Of a stretch of DNA of 64,000 nt, positions 11,030-23,823 are shown in pieces. Location: NCBI GenBank assembly GCA_030159075.1, contig BROG01000241.1, positions 248,001 to 312,000 on the forward strand. The letters are read 5' to 3'. The position numbers and the translations under genes were made by a program. The notes beneath the pieces were generated by a model. That model was not told where the DNA came from, ran no database searches, and saw only the letters and a program-made list of their open reading frames with translations. Each line of letters opens with the position of its first letter. The stretch's first letter is position 1. Source of the DNA: Atrina japonica. Lineage: Eukaryota; Mollusca; Bivalvia; Pterioida; Pinnidae.

Positions 11030-11637
11030 TCATTAATCTTGTTTGACATTGTTTCATAATATCAATAACATTATATAAATTTACCTTTATTTGACATTAA
11101 CGCTTGGACAATTCCAGTCGACATTGTATCATTACAGTTAATTTGACATTATTCTATAATTTTTCTGACATTTTAATGTTGAAATGATTCTGCAAATGCA
11201 ATACCAACATTAGACATCAAAACATTAACTCTGACATTCTGCCCAATGTCTCTACAAAAGAGAATAAGATGAGATACCTGCATCTCAAAACTCACAATAG
11301 TAAGTAATTGTTTTTACAGAAATAACAACATCTTCAAAGGTTAACTACCTGGTTAAAAAGTGGAAAATAATGACATCTTTTGACGTTGATTTCAAAATGG
11401 GATAATGAGAGAGTAATTTGCACTTGTTATTTCTCCTAATGATTTACTTTTTTTTTAGGAAAGCAATTAATCAATATTAATGTTTTATCGCCACTGACGA
11501 AACTGATTATAGATCAGGTTCTGTTAACAGTTTCAACTCGATTAATTTCAAAACAAACGTTTTACGCAATAAATTACCGTTTTCAGACAGCACATGCTTA
11601 CTGCTATATATGCTAATGCATCCTACAAATGTGTGTG

Positions 11638-11671
<34 letters not shown>

Positions 11672-11672
11672 T

Positions 11673-11747
<75 letters not shown>

Positions 11748-12270
11748 GTTATTACATGCATATTTGCATATAGCTGTTGATGTTTTCTTGTCAGCAAAAA
11801 ATTCTGAGTAACTATTAAACAAATAAAAAAGCACAATTACAGGCCCATATAGACAGTGGTACCATTAAGAGTAACAAGTGAGTAAAGGGAAGTAACTCAA
11901 AATGGAATCAGGATAAGTGATTTTAGATACACTACATCTTTATTTAAAATCAAATTTCAGTATTGCTGACATCTGTAGTAGCAGTAGTAAATGATAGATT
12001 TGTAATTTATATCTGCAGTTCACTGCATTTAGTCTAGGAGGAAGTTAAATAGTTTAATGCCTGTTTTTCAGTCTTGTTTCCTGTTTGTGCCGGTTGAAAT
12101 CCAACAACTTATAATTATCAGAACTGGCTGTCAGTACTGTCTAAGTTGATATTTGAAGAAAAATCATAAAACAAATCAATTTCTGTAAGGAAAATGGCAA
12201 AGAGCTGAAATGAAAGAATTTAAATGTACAAACCTCCTAAGAAACACAGAAATGTGTCAAATCAGGCAAC
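11030..12270. other. No gene seen except the CA microsatellite
   Basis: AT-rich unique sequence on both sides of the CA run. The repeated word TGACATT near 11030-11250 suggests a decayed short-period repeat. Confidence 0.4.
11641..11745. repeat. (CA)n microsatellite
   Basis: About 105 bases of CA dinucleotide with single interruptions (ATGCACAC, ACCCACAC). Frames over it are artefacts. Confidence 0.97.
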
Positions 12271-12274
12271 GTCT

Positions 12275-15200
12275 CAAATCAGACCTTTCAAATCACAGCA
12301 ACCTTTCAAATCAGGCAACCTTTCAAATCAGGCAACCTTTTAAATCACAGCAACCTTTCAAATCACAGCAACCTTTCAAATCAACCTTTCAATCACAGCA
12401 ACCTTTCAAATCAGACAACCTTTCAAATCAGGCAACCTCTCAAATCAGACCTTTCAAATCAGGCAACCTCAACCTTTCAAATCAGGCAACCTTTCAAATC
12501 AGACCAACCTTTCAAATCACAGCAACCTTTCAAATCACAGCAACCTTTCAAATCAGACAACCTTTTAAATCACAGCAACCTTTCAAATTATAGCAACCTT
12601 TCAAATCAGGCAACCTTTCAAATCACAGCAACCTTTCAAACCACAACAACCTTTCAAATCAGGCAACCTTTCAAATCAGGCAACCTCTCAAATCAGACCT
12701 TTCAAATCAGGCAACCTCTCAAATCAGACCTTTCAAATCAGACCAACCTTTCAAATCAGGCAACCTTTCAAATCAGACCAACCTTTCAAATCAGGCAACC
12801 TTTCAAATCAGAGGTGTCTTTCAGTTTAAGCAGTCTTTCAAATCAGAGTGGTCTTTCAAATCAGAGAAACTTCTTAAATAAATGCTACCTTTCAAATCAG
12901 AGCAACATTAAAATCAGAGCTACCTTTCAAATCAGAGCAATATTTCAAATCAGAGCTGTATTTAAGATTAAGCAGTCTTTCAAATCAGAGCAACATTTCA
13001 AATCAGAGCACTCTTTCAAATCAGAGCAGTTTATTTTAAATCAGAGAAACCTTTAAAATCAGGCAGTCAGTTTTTTAAATCATAGCAGTCATTCAAATCA
13101 TAGCAGTATTTCAAATCAAGCAGTCTTTTACATCTGAGCAGTTTTTTAAATCATAGCCGTCTTTTAAATCATAGCAGTCATTTAAATCAGAGCAGTATTT
13201 CAAATCAAGCAGTCTTTTAAATCAGAGCAGTATTTCAAATCAAGCAGCCTTTTAAATCATAGAAGTTTATTTTAAATCTTTTAAATCAGAGCAGTCTTTT
13301 AAATCATAGCAGTCATTTAAAAAAGAGCAGATTTTTAAATTAGAAGTTTTTTAAATCATAGCAGTCTTTTATATCGTAGCAGTCATTTTAAACAGAGCAG
13401 TCTTTGAAATCATAACATTTTTTTAAAAAAAAAATCAGAAAATCAGAGCAGTTTTTTAAATTAGAAGTTTTTTTAAATCATAGCAGTCTTTTAAATCATT
13501 GCAGTCATTTAAATCAGAGCAGTTTTTCAAATCAAACAGTCTTTTAAATCAGAGCATTTCTTTTTTTAAATCAAAGCAGTCTTTTAAATTATACCAGTCA
13601 TTTAAATCAGAGCAGTATTTCAAATCAAGCAGTCTTTTAAATCATAGCAGTCATTTAAATCAGAGCAGTTTTTCAAATCAAACAGTCTTTTAAATCAGAG
13701 CATTTCTTTTTTTAAATCATAGCAGTCTTTTAAATTATACCAGTCATTTAAATCAGAGCAGTATTTCAAATCAAGCAGTCTTTTAAATCATAGCAGTTTA
13801 TTTTAAATCATAGCAGTCTTTTAAATCATAGCAGTCATTTAAATCAGAGCAGTATTTCAAATCAAGCAGTCTTTTAAATCATAGCAGTTTATTTTAAATC
13901 ATAGCAGTCTATTAAATCATAGCAGTCATTTAAATCAGAGCAGTCCTTAAAATCAGAGCCATCTTTTAAAACAGAGCAATTTTTTAAATCAGAGCAGTTT
14001 TATAAATCAGAGAAGTTTTTTTTAAATCATAGTCGTCTTTTTAATCAGAGCAGTCATTTAAATCAGAGCAGTCTTTAAAATCAGAGCCATCTTTTAAAAC
14101 AGAGCACTTTTTAAATCAGAGCAGTTTTATAAATCAGAGAAGTTTTTTTTAAATCATAGACGTCTTTTAAATCATAGCAGTCTTTTAAATCATAGCAGTC
14201 ATTTTTAAATCATTGTAGTCATTTAAATCAGAACAGTTTTTAAAATCAGAGCAGTTTTTTTTAAATCAGAGAAGTCATTTAAATCATAGCAGTCTTTTAA
14301 ATCATAGCAGTCTTTTAAATCAGAGCAGTCATTTTTAAATCATTGTAGTCATTTAAATCAGAGCAGTTTTTAAAATCAGAGCAGTTTTTTTTTAAATCAG
14401 AGAAGTCATTTAAATCATAGCAGTCTTTTAAATTATAGCAATCAGAGCAGTCTTTTAAATCAGAGCAGTCTTTCAAATCAAGGAGTATTTCAAATCAAGG
14501 AATCTTTCAAATCAGACAGTCTTTCAAATCAACAGTCTTCAGATAATATTTCAAGTCATATCAGTTTTTCAAATCAAGTAATTTTCAAACCAAGCAGTCT
14601 TTCAAATCAAGCAATTTCAAATCAAGCAGTCTTTCAAATCAAGTAATTTTCAAATCAAGCAATTTCAAACCAAGCAGTCTTTCAAATCAAGCAATTTCAA
14701 ATCAAGCAGTCTTTCAAATCAAGCAATTTTTCAAATCAAGCAATCTTTTAAATCAAGCAATCTTTCAAATCAAGCAGTCTTTCAAATCAAGCAGTCTGTC
14801 AAATCAAGCAGTCTTTCAAATCAAGCAATTTCAAATCAAGTAGTCTTTCAAATCAAGTAGTCTTTCAAATCAAGCAGTCTTTCAAATCAAGCAATTTCAA
14901 ATCAAGTAGTCTTTCAAATCAAGTAGTCTTTCAAATCAAGCAGTCTTTCAAATCAAGCAATTTCAAATCAAGTAGTCTTTCAAATCAAGTAGTCTTTCAA
15001 ATCAAGCAGTCTTTCAAATCAAGCAGTCTTTCAAATCAAGCAATTTCAAATCAAGTAGTCTTTCAAATCAAGCAATTTCAAATCAAGGAGTATTTCAAAT
15101 CAAGCAATTTCAAATAAAGGAGTATTTCAAATCAAGCAATTTTTCAAATCAAGGAGTTTTTCAAGTCTGAGAAATCTATCAATCAGGTAGCCTTTCAAAT

Positions 15201-15590
15201 CAAGCTGTCTTTTGCATCAGAGAAATTTTCAAATTAGGCAGTATCTTTCAAATCAGGCATTTTTTTTAAAATCAGAGCAATCTATCATTCAGGTAGCCTT
15301 TCAAATCAAGCAGTCATTTGCATCAGAGAAATTTTCTTTCAAATCAGAGCAATCTATCAAATCTGAACAATCCTTCAAGTCACAGCAACCTTTCAAATCA
15401 AGCAACCTTTCAAATTAGACAATATTTCAAGCACAGCAACCTTTCAAATCAAGCAACCTTTCAAATCAGACAATATTTCAAGTCATATCAATCTTTCAAA
15501 TCAAGCAGTCTTTCAAATCATAGCAATCTTTCAAATCTGAGCAATCTTTCAAATCTGAGCAATCTTTCAAATCAGACAGTCTTTCAAAAA
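12275..15590. repeat. 17-18 bp minisatellite, TTTCAAATCAGAGCAGTC type, about 3.3 kb
   Basis: Monomer TTTCAAATCA followed by a variable 7-8 base part. The left block uses GGCAACC/CAGCAACC, the middle GAGCAGTC with TTTTAAATCATAG, and the right AGCAGTC/AGTAGTC. From about 14800 to 15060 a compound unit of three to four monomers repeats. A diverged 17-base period continues to the edges. The 60-127 residue frames (KSQQPFKS, SNLSNQ repeats) are translations of the array. Confidence 0.96.
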
Positions 15591-15775
15591 AAGGAGGGAG
15601 CAGTCTTTGAAAACAAGCCACTGTTCACTGTGCAGGATTATATCTGTGACAACTTTCTCTGTTTCTGACAGGTTTCACTGTAGAGTTTTACATGCCATGA
15701 GGCATAGTTGTGATAAATTTCTCTGTGTCTGTTACGTTTCACTGTAGAGTTTTACAAGCAATGAGGCTGTGATCA
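15590..15775. repeat. Short direct duplication beside the 17 bp array
   Basis: About 70 bases with TTTCTCTGT(G/T)TCTG and GTTTCACTGTAGAGTTTTAC occur twice in tandem (near 15650-15705 and 15715-15770). Confidence 0.7.
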
Positions 15776-16915
15776 CCTCTATAGCCATTCCTGGTGGGTG
15801 TGTTCCCTACTGGCATTGATGAAAACAAATTGTTCACAGTTCAAAATGGGGGGAGGGGTGTAAATAGAATCTCACTTTAACATCAATTACACATATGATG
15901 TACAGATGTGCTGTAATATCGTAATGTCCATTTTTCTTCAATGAGGAAAAAACAAATTGTCAAAGAGGCAAAGTATATTAATTATACATATGCTTCAAAC
16001 ATGACGTGAAATATACATCACATTTTTCTGCATTAAAATCTTCTGTTAGTTATGTTACTCAAGGTCAAATCCCTGACCCACATAGACAGATATTCCAACA
16101 TCAACAACATTCAGTCAACAATACATATAAAAAATAAGATAGAAAAAAAAACATCTGTAGGTCGTAAATTTCACATATGCAATAGATTCTGCATCGCTCA
16201 TTTTGATGAATGCACCATTTTATGGAAATATGATGATATACAGTTCTATTAGATAAAAAGAAAATTACAACATTCTGTGAAATTGATCTAAGTAATAACC
16301 AGGGGCAGAACAAATGGTAAATTTAGGAAAACATCAAAATTGCTTAGAACATTATGACACACTCATGAATCACTATTTTTTTACAACACTAAGAAAATAT
16401 TTGTATATATAGATAAAACACTTTCTCTCTCAGTGGTATACCTGATTAGCGGGGAAACTCCTTGCCCAGCTAACTTATTGCGAGTTCATTATTAAGATAA
16501 GAAAGTTATATGCAAAGTACACTGTATTGCTCAAATCCACCGACTGCATGATTAAATTTGGAGCGTGGTATGCAACGAGCAGCCAGATAGATGAAATGGT
16601 GCAAATCTGCAATCTGTAGTGCACAATCTCTGCAACAATGATACCGTAACTTTCCTTTGAAACTGATTACTGACAGGGGATGTGATATAAAACAGTAAAT
16701 TGTACATTTCAATTAGTTTTTGTTAGATCTCCTAGCTAGTTATGTCTCAGATCACTGCGGTTAACCCAGCTTCTCTTGGGTGGGTTATAGGTTCAAAATC
16801 AAATTTAATGCAGTTTGTTTTGTGATTTACATTTTGAACTGAGTTTAGTTTTTGTGACATTTGACCCCAACTATAGATTTATTACACTTACTAAGATAAG
16901 TGTGATAGATAGAAT
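15776..16915. other. No confident gene; one minus-strand frame worth checking
   Basis: The 68-residue minus-strand frame 16506-16712 has ordinary composition (RYHCCRDCALQIADLHHF) and an acceptor-like CATCCCCTGTCAG near 16675, but no canonical poly(A) signal or donor. The rest is unique AT-rich DNA. Confidence 0.3.
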
Positions 16916-17002
16916 ATAACCTTCATGTCTAAGTGGTTATAGTGTCATATGCAAAAGCTGATGTACCTCACACCACTTAGAGAGGGGTTCAAACCAAATT
17001 GA
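16916..17002 (+). mobile_element. tRNA-like sequence, probable SINE head (family C)
   Basis: GTCTAAGTGGTTATAGTG (A box, class II tRNA style) and GAGAGGGGTTCAAACC (B box) are about 60 bases apart. The acceptor-stem ends do not pair and no anticodon arm is clear, so this is a tRNA-derived repeat or pseudogene, not a working tRNA. Confidence 0.4.
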
Positions 17003-17224
17003 CTTTTTGGAAACTTTTGTTTATTTACAGGAGGTTGGTAAAAAAAATTTCCCTACGTACATGTACAATACAACCAGGTTTTCTTCTTTACCTAATCTGG
17101 TCACCATCATATTAATAAAAATCTGATAAATGTCCATGAAACATTCTTCAGTAAATAAATAAATGGATAAATACTTTATGCCCTATAGGTGAAATGTCAC
17201 ATATTTTGAGCTATGCTGTGACCT

Positions 17225-17425
17225 CATGCAAATTCACTGCAGGTTGTCTTGGAACCAACACAATGAAATATGACCTCACCCCAGAAAGTCTTATCATAAA
17301 AAAAATTTGACATTCACCTCCTTTGCCCAAGGTTATCTAAGAACCAAAACCATGAAATAAGACCTCACCCCAGAAAGTCTTATCATAAAGAAATTTGACG
17401 TTCACCTCCTTTACTCCAGGTCTAC
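17225..17425. repeat. Direct duplication of about 90 bp
   Basis: CTCACCCCAGAAAGTCTTAT followed by an A-rich stretch and TTTGAC(A/G)TTCACCTCCTTT occurs twice (near 17275 and 17365), preceded each time by GAACCAA(A/C)AC-type sequence. Confidence 0.7.
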
Positions 17426-17677
17426 TTGATCAAAACTTAAATCTGAAAATACTCTTTACTTTGCCTGCTCAGCCAATCAGGTTTCAGGTTTAGCTGAAGT
17501 TGAGACAATTTTCATACTTGAGTATAACTCAAATAGGCACAGCTGCAGGTTTTTGCAAAAAAAGTCACTACCTGTGTTAAGACCCACCCATGAAGTCAAG
17601 ACTTCAGACCTCCACTTAGCAAGCCAAACTATCTTACCAATGATCCACAACAAAGAGGCACAGGTAAAAGCCCTACT

Positions 17678-17845
17678 GGGACCTGAGCTGATTTTTGTGG
17701 GAAAGTTTAAGTTTACTTGTGTAAGGATGGTGGTCTCTTCCCGGGTACATTATAACAGTGTTTTCTCCTCTACGATTACAAACTAGCCGCAACCATATAA
17801 CTGAAAAATTGCTGAGTGTGGCGTAAAACACTATTCAAAATAAAA
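17678..17845 (+). mobile_element. SINE family B, 3' part
   Basis: Matches the body and tail of the copy at 21.6 kb (GGTGGTCTCTTCCCGGG, CATATAACTGAAAAATTGC, GCGTAAAACACTATTCAAAA). The tRNA-like head is not recognisable. Confidence 0.6.
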
Positions 17846-18494
17846 TATAACAATAAAGGGTTGAAAAATGCCCTGGGAACAAAGAAGAAAATGACTACAT
17901 ACAATGTATATCTGTGCACATACACAGTTTAAATAGACAGAGCCCTTATTGCTAAAGTTATGTACTTTTTTTTAGATTCAAGTAAATTCTTATGTCCTAT
18001 GGAAACCTGGCTTAGTAGTTGTCCTGTTGCTTGGTTATCAAACATAAGTTACATATTTAATCTCTATAATGGTATTTCAATGAAAATGTATAATTCATGT
18101 GGTGAAAAAGTACACAAAAGTCAATGTCTGTTTTAATCATCCTCATAGTGGTTATGTAACAATTAGTTACATCAAATCTATAGATATATACATGAGATCC
18201 CTGGGTGATAGTTATATCACCATTTGAACCAGACAGGTTTTTTTTTCAGGAATAGTATGTCAAATTTAGTCAGGAAATGTTAAAAGCCACTTGATGGCCT
18301 GGATATTCTGAGAGCTTCAAAACTCATTTTACTCAAGGGAAAAGTTGAATAAAACTCTTCCAGTGGTTCCAAGAAATTTTTAGGTCATTAAAACATTTGA
18401 AGGAAATAACTTGAAATGAGACAGAATGAAAACAGAATTAGTGAAATTTTAAATAAAAAGAATAAGAAACAGAACCTTTGCAATCCTGATTTTT

Positions 18495-18720
18495 ATCCTC
18501 CCGAAAAAAAAAATTGGGGGATATAGTTGTCACGCAGGATATTTGTCTGTTTCATTTCCCAACCATAACTTCAGATTGCATGATGCTAGGGAGCTGATGT
18601 TTGGTGTACAAGTTCCTCTGTTAGGTACTAAGAACCCTATTGATTTTGGGCCCGGTCCATCATAGGTCAAGGTCACAGTTGCGTTAGATAGATTTGCTGC
18701 CTCTGGCGACTTTCGTTTTA
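18495..18720. repeat. Probable dispersed repeat fragment
   Basis: The text from CCTCCCGAAAAAAAAAATTG through GATATAGTTGTCACGCAGG to GGTCAAGGTCACAG resembles a low-copy element type I associate with mollusc genomes. Only one copy lies in the window, so this rests on recollection of style rather than on comparison. Confidence 0.3.
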
Positions 18721-18919
18721 TGTATGTGGGTCAAGACTTAAATTTCCTTTTGAGATTCTTAAGTAATGTAAAAGATATAATATTTAGGACACCATACTTA
18801 ATTCAATCATCACCTCAAAATAAAACTACTATGTCCCTAAGAGTTAAGTCATTCAAGAAGAATTTTAAGTTCTATATCTCTGGCTAATATTACTAAATGT
18901 TGGCCATAATCAAAGTCAT

Positions 18920-20215
18920 ACAACTATCAAGATATAAAGAAATGTGGTCTTGTAGTCTATGATATAGACAGATATAAAGAAATATGGTCTTGTAGTTTGT
19001 AATACAGATAGATATAAAGAAATATGGTCTTGTAGTTTGTAATACAGACAGACATAAAGAAATATGGTCTTGTAGTACATGTACGTGATATTGAGAGACA
19101 TTAAGAAATATGGTATTGTACTCTGTAACTGAGACAGCTGAACAAAATATGGTTTTGTAGTCTTCAATACAAACAGATGTAAAAAATATGGTCTTGTAGT
19201 CTATGATATAGATAGATATAAAGAAATATGGTCTTGTAGTCTATGATATAGATAGATATAAAGAAATATGGTCTTGTAGTCTATGATATAGAAAATATGG
19301 TCTTGTAGTCTATGATATAGATAGATATAAAGAAATATGGTCTTGTAGTCTATGATATAGATAGATATAAAGAAATATGGTCTTGTAGTCTATGATATAG
19401 ATAGATATAAAGAAATATGGTCTTGTAGTCTATGATATAGATAGATATAAAGAAATATGGTCTTTTAGTGTGTAATAAAGACATGTATAAAGAAATATGG
19501 TCTTGTTGTCTGTAATATAAAGGAATTTCAAGATTTATAGTCTTGTAATCTGTAATAAAGACAAATATACAGACATATGGTCTTGTATTCTGTGATATAA
19601 ATACATGTAGATATAAAGAAGTATGGTCTTGTAGTTTTAAATACATAAAGACATAAAGAAATATGATCTTATAGTATGTATACTGAGAGACATGAAAAAA
19701 TATGGTCTTGAAATCTATAACTTTTCTTTTTGTTGTATATTTGTTTGACATCCCACACAGATAGATATAAAGAAATATGGTCTTATAGTCTGCAGTACAT
19801 GTTGATATAAAGAATTATGGTTTTGCAGTCTGTAATACAGATAGATATAAAGAAATATGGTCTTATAGTCTGATATAAAGAATTATGGTTTTGGAGTCTA
19901 TAATACAGATAGTTATAAAGAAATATGGTCTTATAGTCTGTAACATAGTCTGATATAAAGAATTATGGTTTTGCAGTCTGTAATACAGATAGATATAAAG
20001 AAATATGGTCTTATAGTCTGATATAAAGAATTATGGTTTTGCAGTCTGTAATACAGATAGATATAAAGAAATATGGTCTTACAGCCTATAATACAGTCTG
20101 ATATAAAGAATTATGGTTTTGGAGTCTATAATACAGATAAATATAAAGAAATATGGTCTTATAGTCTGTAGTACATGTTGATATAAAGAATTATGGTTTT
20201 GCAGTCTGTGATTGA
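18920..20215. repeat. 40 bp minisatellite, about 1.3 kb
   Basis: Monomer ATATGGTCTTGTAGTCTATG followed by ATATAGATAGATATAAAGAA. Near-identical copies fill 19190-19470; from 19780 on, a two-part compound unit alternates TATGGTCTTATAGTCTG and TATGGTTTTGCAGTCTG. The 83- and 133-residue minus-strand frames are translations of it. Confidence 0.95.
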
Positions 20216-21624
20216 GACAGCTGTAAATTAATAATATGTATGGTGGTCAGAAACACTGAATACACTACTTGATGCATATCTAATATCAATCTGTAAACTG
20301 ACTAGACATATATCTAGTATCAGAAATATATCCCTGTCAGCAATCTAAAACAGAACACACAAAAACAGTACACTTTTGATAGATCTCACGGAACCTATGG
20401 TCATTTTATTTCCTAAAAATGTGAGAAGAGAGCAGTCTAATTTCCTGCTGCATTTACAAAGACCAAATATTATGATTCACATAAAAAACAAAAGTCATTT
20501 TCTTTTCATGAGAATAATGTCATTGCAATGAGACATATTTGTTATCAATTTCAAAACCGTTTTGTCGGTAGAAATCTATTGTATGTATGTAAGCCATGTA
20601 GTTATTTAAATGATAGTTGTTCTTCTATCACATTAGCAATAAGAGCAATCAGACAGGAGTGGCATCATTTGAAGAGAAATTTAATTATTTTCTGGCTCCA
20701 AATCAATTATCTCTGAAATTTTTACATGTTTTATCCTTTTTTCTGGTAAACAGTTGGTGCCAGTGCTAAGCCATGCACACTAATTTTTCTTTGATTTGTT
20801 TCTGCCCAGAAAAAAAATAAATATCACAATCAAACATTCTTAGATACTGTTTCAGAATTGATAAAGAACATATAGATTTTGTAATGCCTCTGTGATAGCC
20901 AGGCGAAATTGACTTCTGGATTATCATAGTGAAATTGACGATGTTATGACTCAGGATTTGATTGACGATTGATTCTAAGCAGTGCTTGTATACAAGATTA
21001 GGCACAATGCATGGAATCACGCGGAAATCTATCAAATTATACATTGTTTCAAGTGAGAACTAAATTAAAACAAACATAACAGGGTTAAATAGATTCCATT
21101 TATGGCAGAGAGCATTTTATGATTGCCAATATATGTGTTTGTCTTAAAATGATTTTCAATCCACTGCTTGTTGTACATTATCTATTATTGTTTTGTTTAC
21201 GTTAGGCCATTCCAAGTTTTATGTACGTTAAGTATCTATGTGCAATTTGGTTTAGGACACTGTATTTAAAACACACACAGTTTTATGCATTTCATCAGGT
21301 TTTGTGGGTTTTTTTTCAAATAGGTAGTTACAGTGGGTTTTTGAAATCAGGGTGGACTCTTTTAAAACATAGAAATAACTTGGAATGGCCTTTTAAAATA
21401 TAGAAATAACTTAGAATGGCCTTGTACATTTTTTCAGATCAATTCAATAGGCAATAGTTGGAATGGACAGAGATCTCATAAGACATGTTGCTGTCAGATC
21501 TTGACATGTTTAAATAGTAAATATAAAACTAGAACTAGGAGTCAAGCAAATGCCAATGTAATGAAATGTACATGTTTTATGATATTTCTGTTTCCATCGT
21601 TATGGTATTTTGTTAAATGTTTGG
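20216..21624. other. No confident gene apart from the candidate exon at 20637
   Basis: Unique AT-rich sequence. The 92-residue minus-strand frame at 20766-21044 has no recognisable motif and no supporting signals. Confidence 0.35.
20637..20745 (+). CDS. Candidate internal coding exon (one base plus 36 codons)
   Basis: The acceptor TTCTTCTATCACATTAG ends at 20636 and a donor-like CTG/GTAAAC follows 20745. With one leading base, 36 codons are open; the peptide begins NKSNQTGVASFEEKFNYF and becomes hydrophobic at its end. It ends in phase 0, compatible with the phase-0 start at 42086, but 21 kb of mostly repeats lies between. An overlapping ATG-started frame (20528-20716) is probably chance. 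Weak evidence. Confidence 0.15.
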
Positions 21625-21880
21625 TGGGGCCTCCATTGGCCAGTGGTAAGAGCATTGCACTTCAAACCATGAAGTCTCTCTCCCCTAATCAGTGTGGGTT
21701 AGAATCTGGCTAGTACATAAGCTTATTTTCTGAGAAAGTTTACCAGTTTACTTTGCAGAAAACCGATGGTCTCCTCCCTGGAACATTGTAACCACTTTCT
21801 CTCCTCCTAACATTAAAAGCTGACCACCACCTTATAACTGAAAAATTATTTAGAGTGACATGAAACACCACTTAAAGAAG
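21625..21880 (+). mobile_element. tRNA-derived SINE, family B, near full-length
   Basis: Plus-strand tRNA-like head: A box TTGGCCAGTGGTAAGAGC (21636-21653) and a degenerate B box GTGGGTTAGAATCTGG near 21695. It is followed by a body shared with fragments elsewhere in the window, with landmarks GGTCTCCTCCCTGG, CCTTATAACTGAAAAATT and a run into AAACACCACTTAAAGAA. The 70-residue frame here is a shadow of the SINE. Confidence 0.75.
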
Positions 21881-22242
21881 AATGTCAGATATCTGATAGA
21901 TGTATGTCTATAGAGATGAAACTTTTGGGTTTTTGGGGGGTGGGTTGTAGTTGCTTGTTTTCTTGTTGTTTTACAGTGTAACAAGAACGTTTCATTTACA
22001 TGGACACATCCCAAGCTTAAAATGAAATACCACAACTTTTTACTTCTGACGTGGCCTAGTGACTATATACAGTGATGGATTATTGAAGATGACTGACACG
22101 GGACCACAGTTTTAAATCTCATCCAAATCACCTGTGACTTTCACTTCTAATTTTAAGAGTTTGACAAAGGGACCAGTCATTGTCTGATTTGATTATATAG
22201 GACTGATAGATTGTTTTATAATGTTTTAATGGTGTTTTTATG

Positions 22243-22425
22243 CCACATTCAATAATTTTGTGGTTACACTGTGGTACCCAGTTTTTAACGGTGAAGCAGA
22301 AAACGTGTTAGTCCACTATATACCCAGAAAATGACCACCTATATTTTATGGTCAGTTTAGGTTTCAATTGGGCTCAAACTCACACTGATTACAGGTGAGA
22401 CACATCATGGTTTAAAGAACAATGT
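22243..22425 (-). mobile_element. SINE family B copy, minus strand
   Basis: Reverse-strand match to family B: complement of the tail (TTTTTATGCCACATTCAATAA), the middle (AGAAAATGACCACC) and the tRNA-like B box (complement TTGGGCTCAAACTCACAC, near 22369). Confidence 0.6.
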
Positions 22426-22708
22426 TTTATCATTGATTAATTAATCATTTAATTAGCAAATCAAATATTCGACCTGAGACATATACAGTATATATATATT
22501 TATTACATACTTAGTACTTAATATACAAGCTTTAATCATATTGGCAAAATAATGTGATGTACATTAAAACCAGTGCAAAAATCCATATCATGTATCAAAC
22601 CAGAGTGACAAAATTCATATCACGCATTTCGGAAGTAAACCTTTCACTGTACCGATACAGAACCAAGGGCTTGAATTTAATTCCTTCTCCTAGGTCAAGT
22701 AGGTGTCC

Positions 22709-23060
22709 CAGGGACAGGGCCAGCAGCATAAAAATTTCTAATGGCCCCATAAAAAATCTACTGGCCCACATTAATGAAAAAACAATTTAAAAAATGTCAC
22801 TGTTTATAACTTTGATAATCTTTAACAAGCCTCTGTTTTCATCATTTTTATGGTATCAAACATTTTTTTTCAGTTAATTTCATGTGATAGATTATTTTGG
22901 TGCATTTACATGTACATAGGCATAATTTAAGCATGCAGATAAGCTCTTTTTTCCTAAATTTTTACTGGAAAACAGGGTCATTTCAGCTGAAAAATTTACT
23001 GGCCTAATGGTCAATTCACTGGCCACTGAACAGTGGACCAGCGCTAATTTTGAGACCTGG
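22709..23060. mobile_element. Possible hAT-like element remnant
   Basis: A CAGGG-type left end and a right end reading TTTTGAGACCTGG bracket a region rich in the motif (T/A)CTGGCC(C/T), repeated on both halves. No target duplication is visible. A similar one-ended remnant begins with CAGGGCTCAAGGTCAATT at 51968, upstream of the B-box/NHL gene. Confidence 0.35.
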
Positions 23061-23100
23061 AACTTCAAGATTTATCAATGTCAGACTTTATATTGAAATG

Positions 23101-23390
23101 CTGTTTGTTTGTTTATTCATTGTTGTTTAACGTCCCACTCAAGAATATTTCACTCATATGGAGACGTCACCAAATGGCGGTGAAGGGCTTCAAATGTTGG
23201 CCTATGCTCAGCACTTACGACCATTGAGCAGTGAGGGTTCTTTAACATGCTGACACCTACTGTGACCCGGGACCTGCAGTTTTTACTGTCTCATCCAAAA
23301 GATAGGAAACCAACCTGTCGCCGGCGGGACTCGAACTCACGACCTCACAATCCAGAGTCAAGCACGCTACCGACTGAGCCAGGCCGGCTC
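23101..23390 (-). mobile_element. tRNA-derived SINE, family A, complete copy with perfect target-site duplication
   Basis: On the minus strand the element starts with a tRNA-like head: A box TGGCTCAGTCGGTAGCG (23381-23365) and B box near 23338-23327 (GAGTTCGAGTCCC). The body ends at a GTTTAAACAACA-type tail on the left. It is flanked by perfect 10 bp direct repeats TATTGAAATG at 23091-23100 and 23391-23400, proof of retrotransposition. The ORF spanning its head (AQSVACLTLDCEVVSSSP) is a translation of the tRNA-like region, not a protein gene. It needs LINE machinery supplied in trans. Confidence 0.9.
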
Positions 23391-23650
23391 TATTGAAATG
23401 CAACCAATGAAATGAAGTACAATGATTGGTTATAAAGCAAATCATATACTGTTGCAGTAATTTGTTTAATTGTTATAAGATAAATACATGTAGATAATAA
23501 CATAATAAAATTGATATCAAATGTTGTGTCAGCACTCGGATAATATCATACTTTGAACTACAGCATTTGGTCTGATACTGAGCCCTTATATGACATGTGG
23601 TATGGATTTTACCTTGTAATAATCACCCTCTCTTCCTCGATATCTATATA

Positions 23651-23823
23651 GAGTGAAACCTTGCCTAAAGACTACCTCACAATTAAGACTATTAATATTC
23701 AGTCTCTTGTAAAATTTCTTGATAGAAATTACACAAGTCCAGAACCTTACATAAGAGACCACCTTGCTAATCAGACCAATTTGAGTCAATCAGTTACGTG
23801 GTCTTAATAGTGAGGTTCCACTG
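23651..23823. mobile_element. TA-flanked pogo/Tigger-like MITE (173 bp)
   Basis: GAGTGAAACCTTGCCTAAAG to AGTGAGGTTCCACTG, with TA on both sides. It is opposite in orientation to the copy at 10.1 kb. The 67-residue minus-strand frame overlapping it is not a gene. Confidence 0.68.

Noticed and set aside
12210..13693. Plus-strand frames with KSQQPFKS or SNLSNQ repeats (12210-12593, 12814-13056, 13499-13693, 15212-15668)
   Set aside because: Translations of the 17-18 bp minisatellite with no non-repeat domain, no start context and open frames switching with indels.
16735..17002. Functional tRNA gene
   Set aside because: A and B boxes are recognisable but the acceptor stem does not pair and no anticodon loop can be placed; treated as SINE-derived.
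17979..18142. Plus-strand 54-codon open frame after TTTTTTTTAG
   Set aside because: Good acceptor, but another frame is also open, no suitable donor is seen and no poly(A) signal fits.
18916..19751. Minus-strand frames of 83 and 133 residues
   Set aside because: Translations of the 40 bp minisatellite.
20320..20470. Minus-strand exon-like stretch after an acceptor-like AAATGCAG
   Set aside because: Two frames are open with similar merit and the pyrimidine tract is poor.
23257..23445. Minus-strand frame containing AGLAQSVACLTLDCEVVSSSP
   Set aside because: A familiar false protein from the tRNA-like head of a SINE; the same applies to the frame at 61719-61925.
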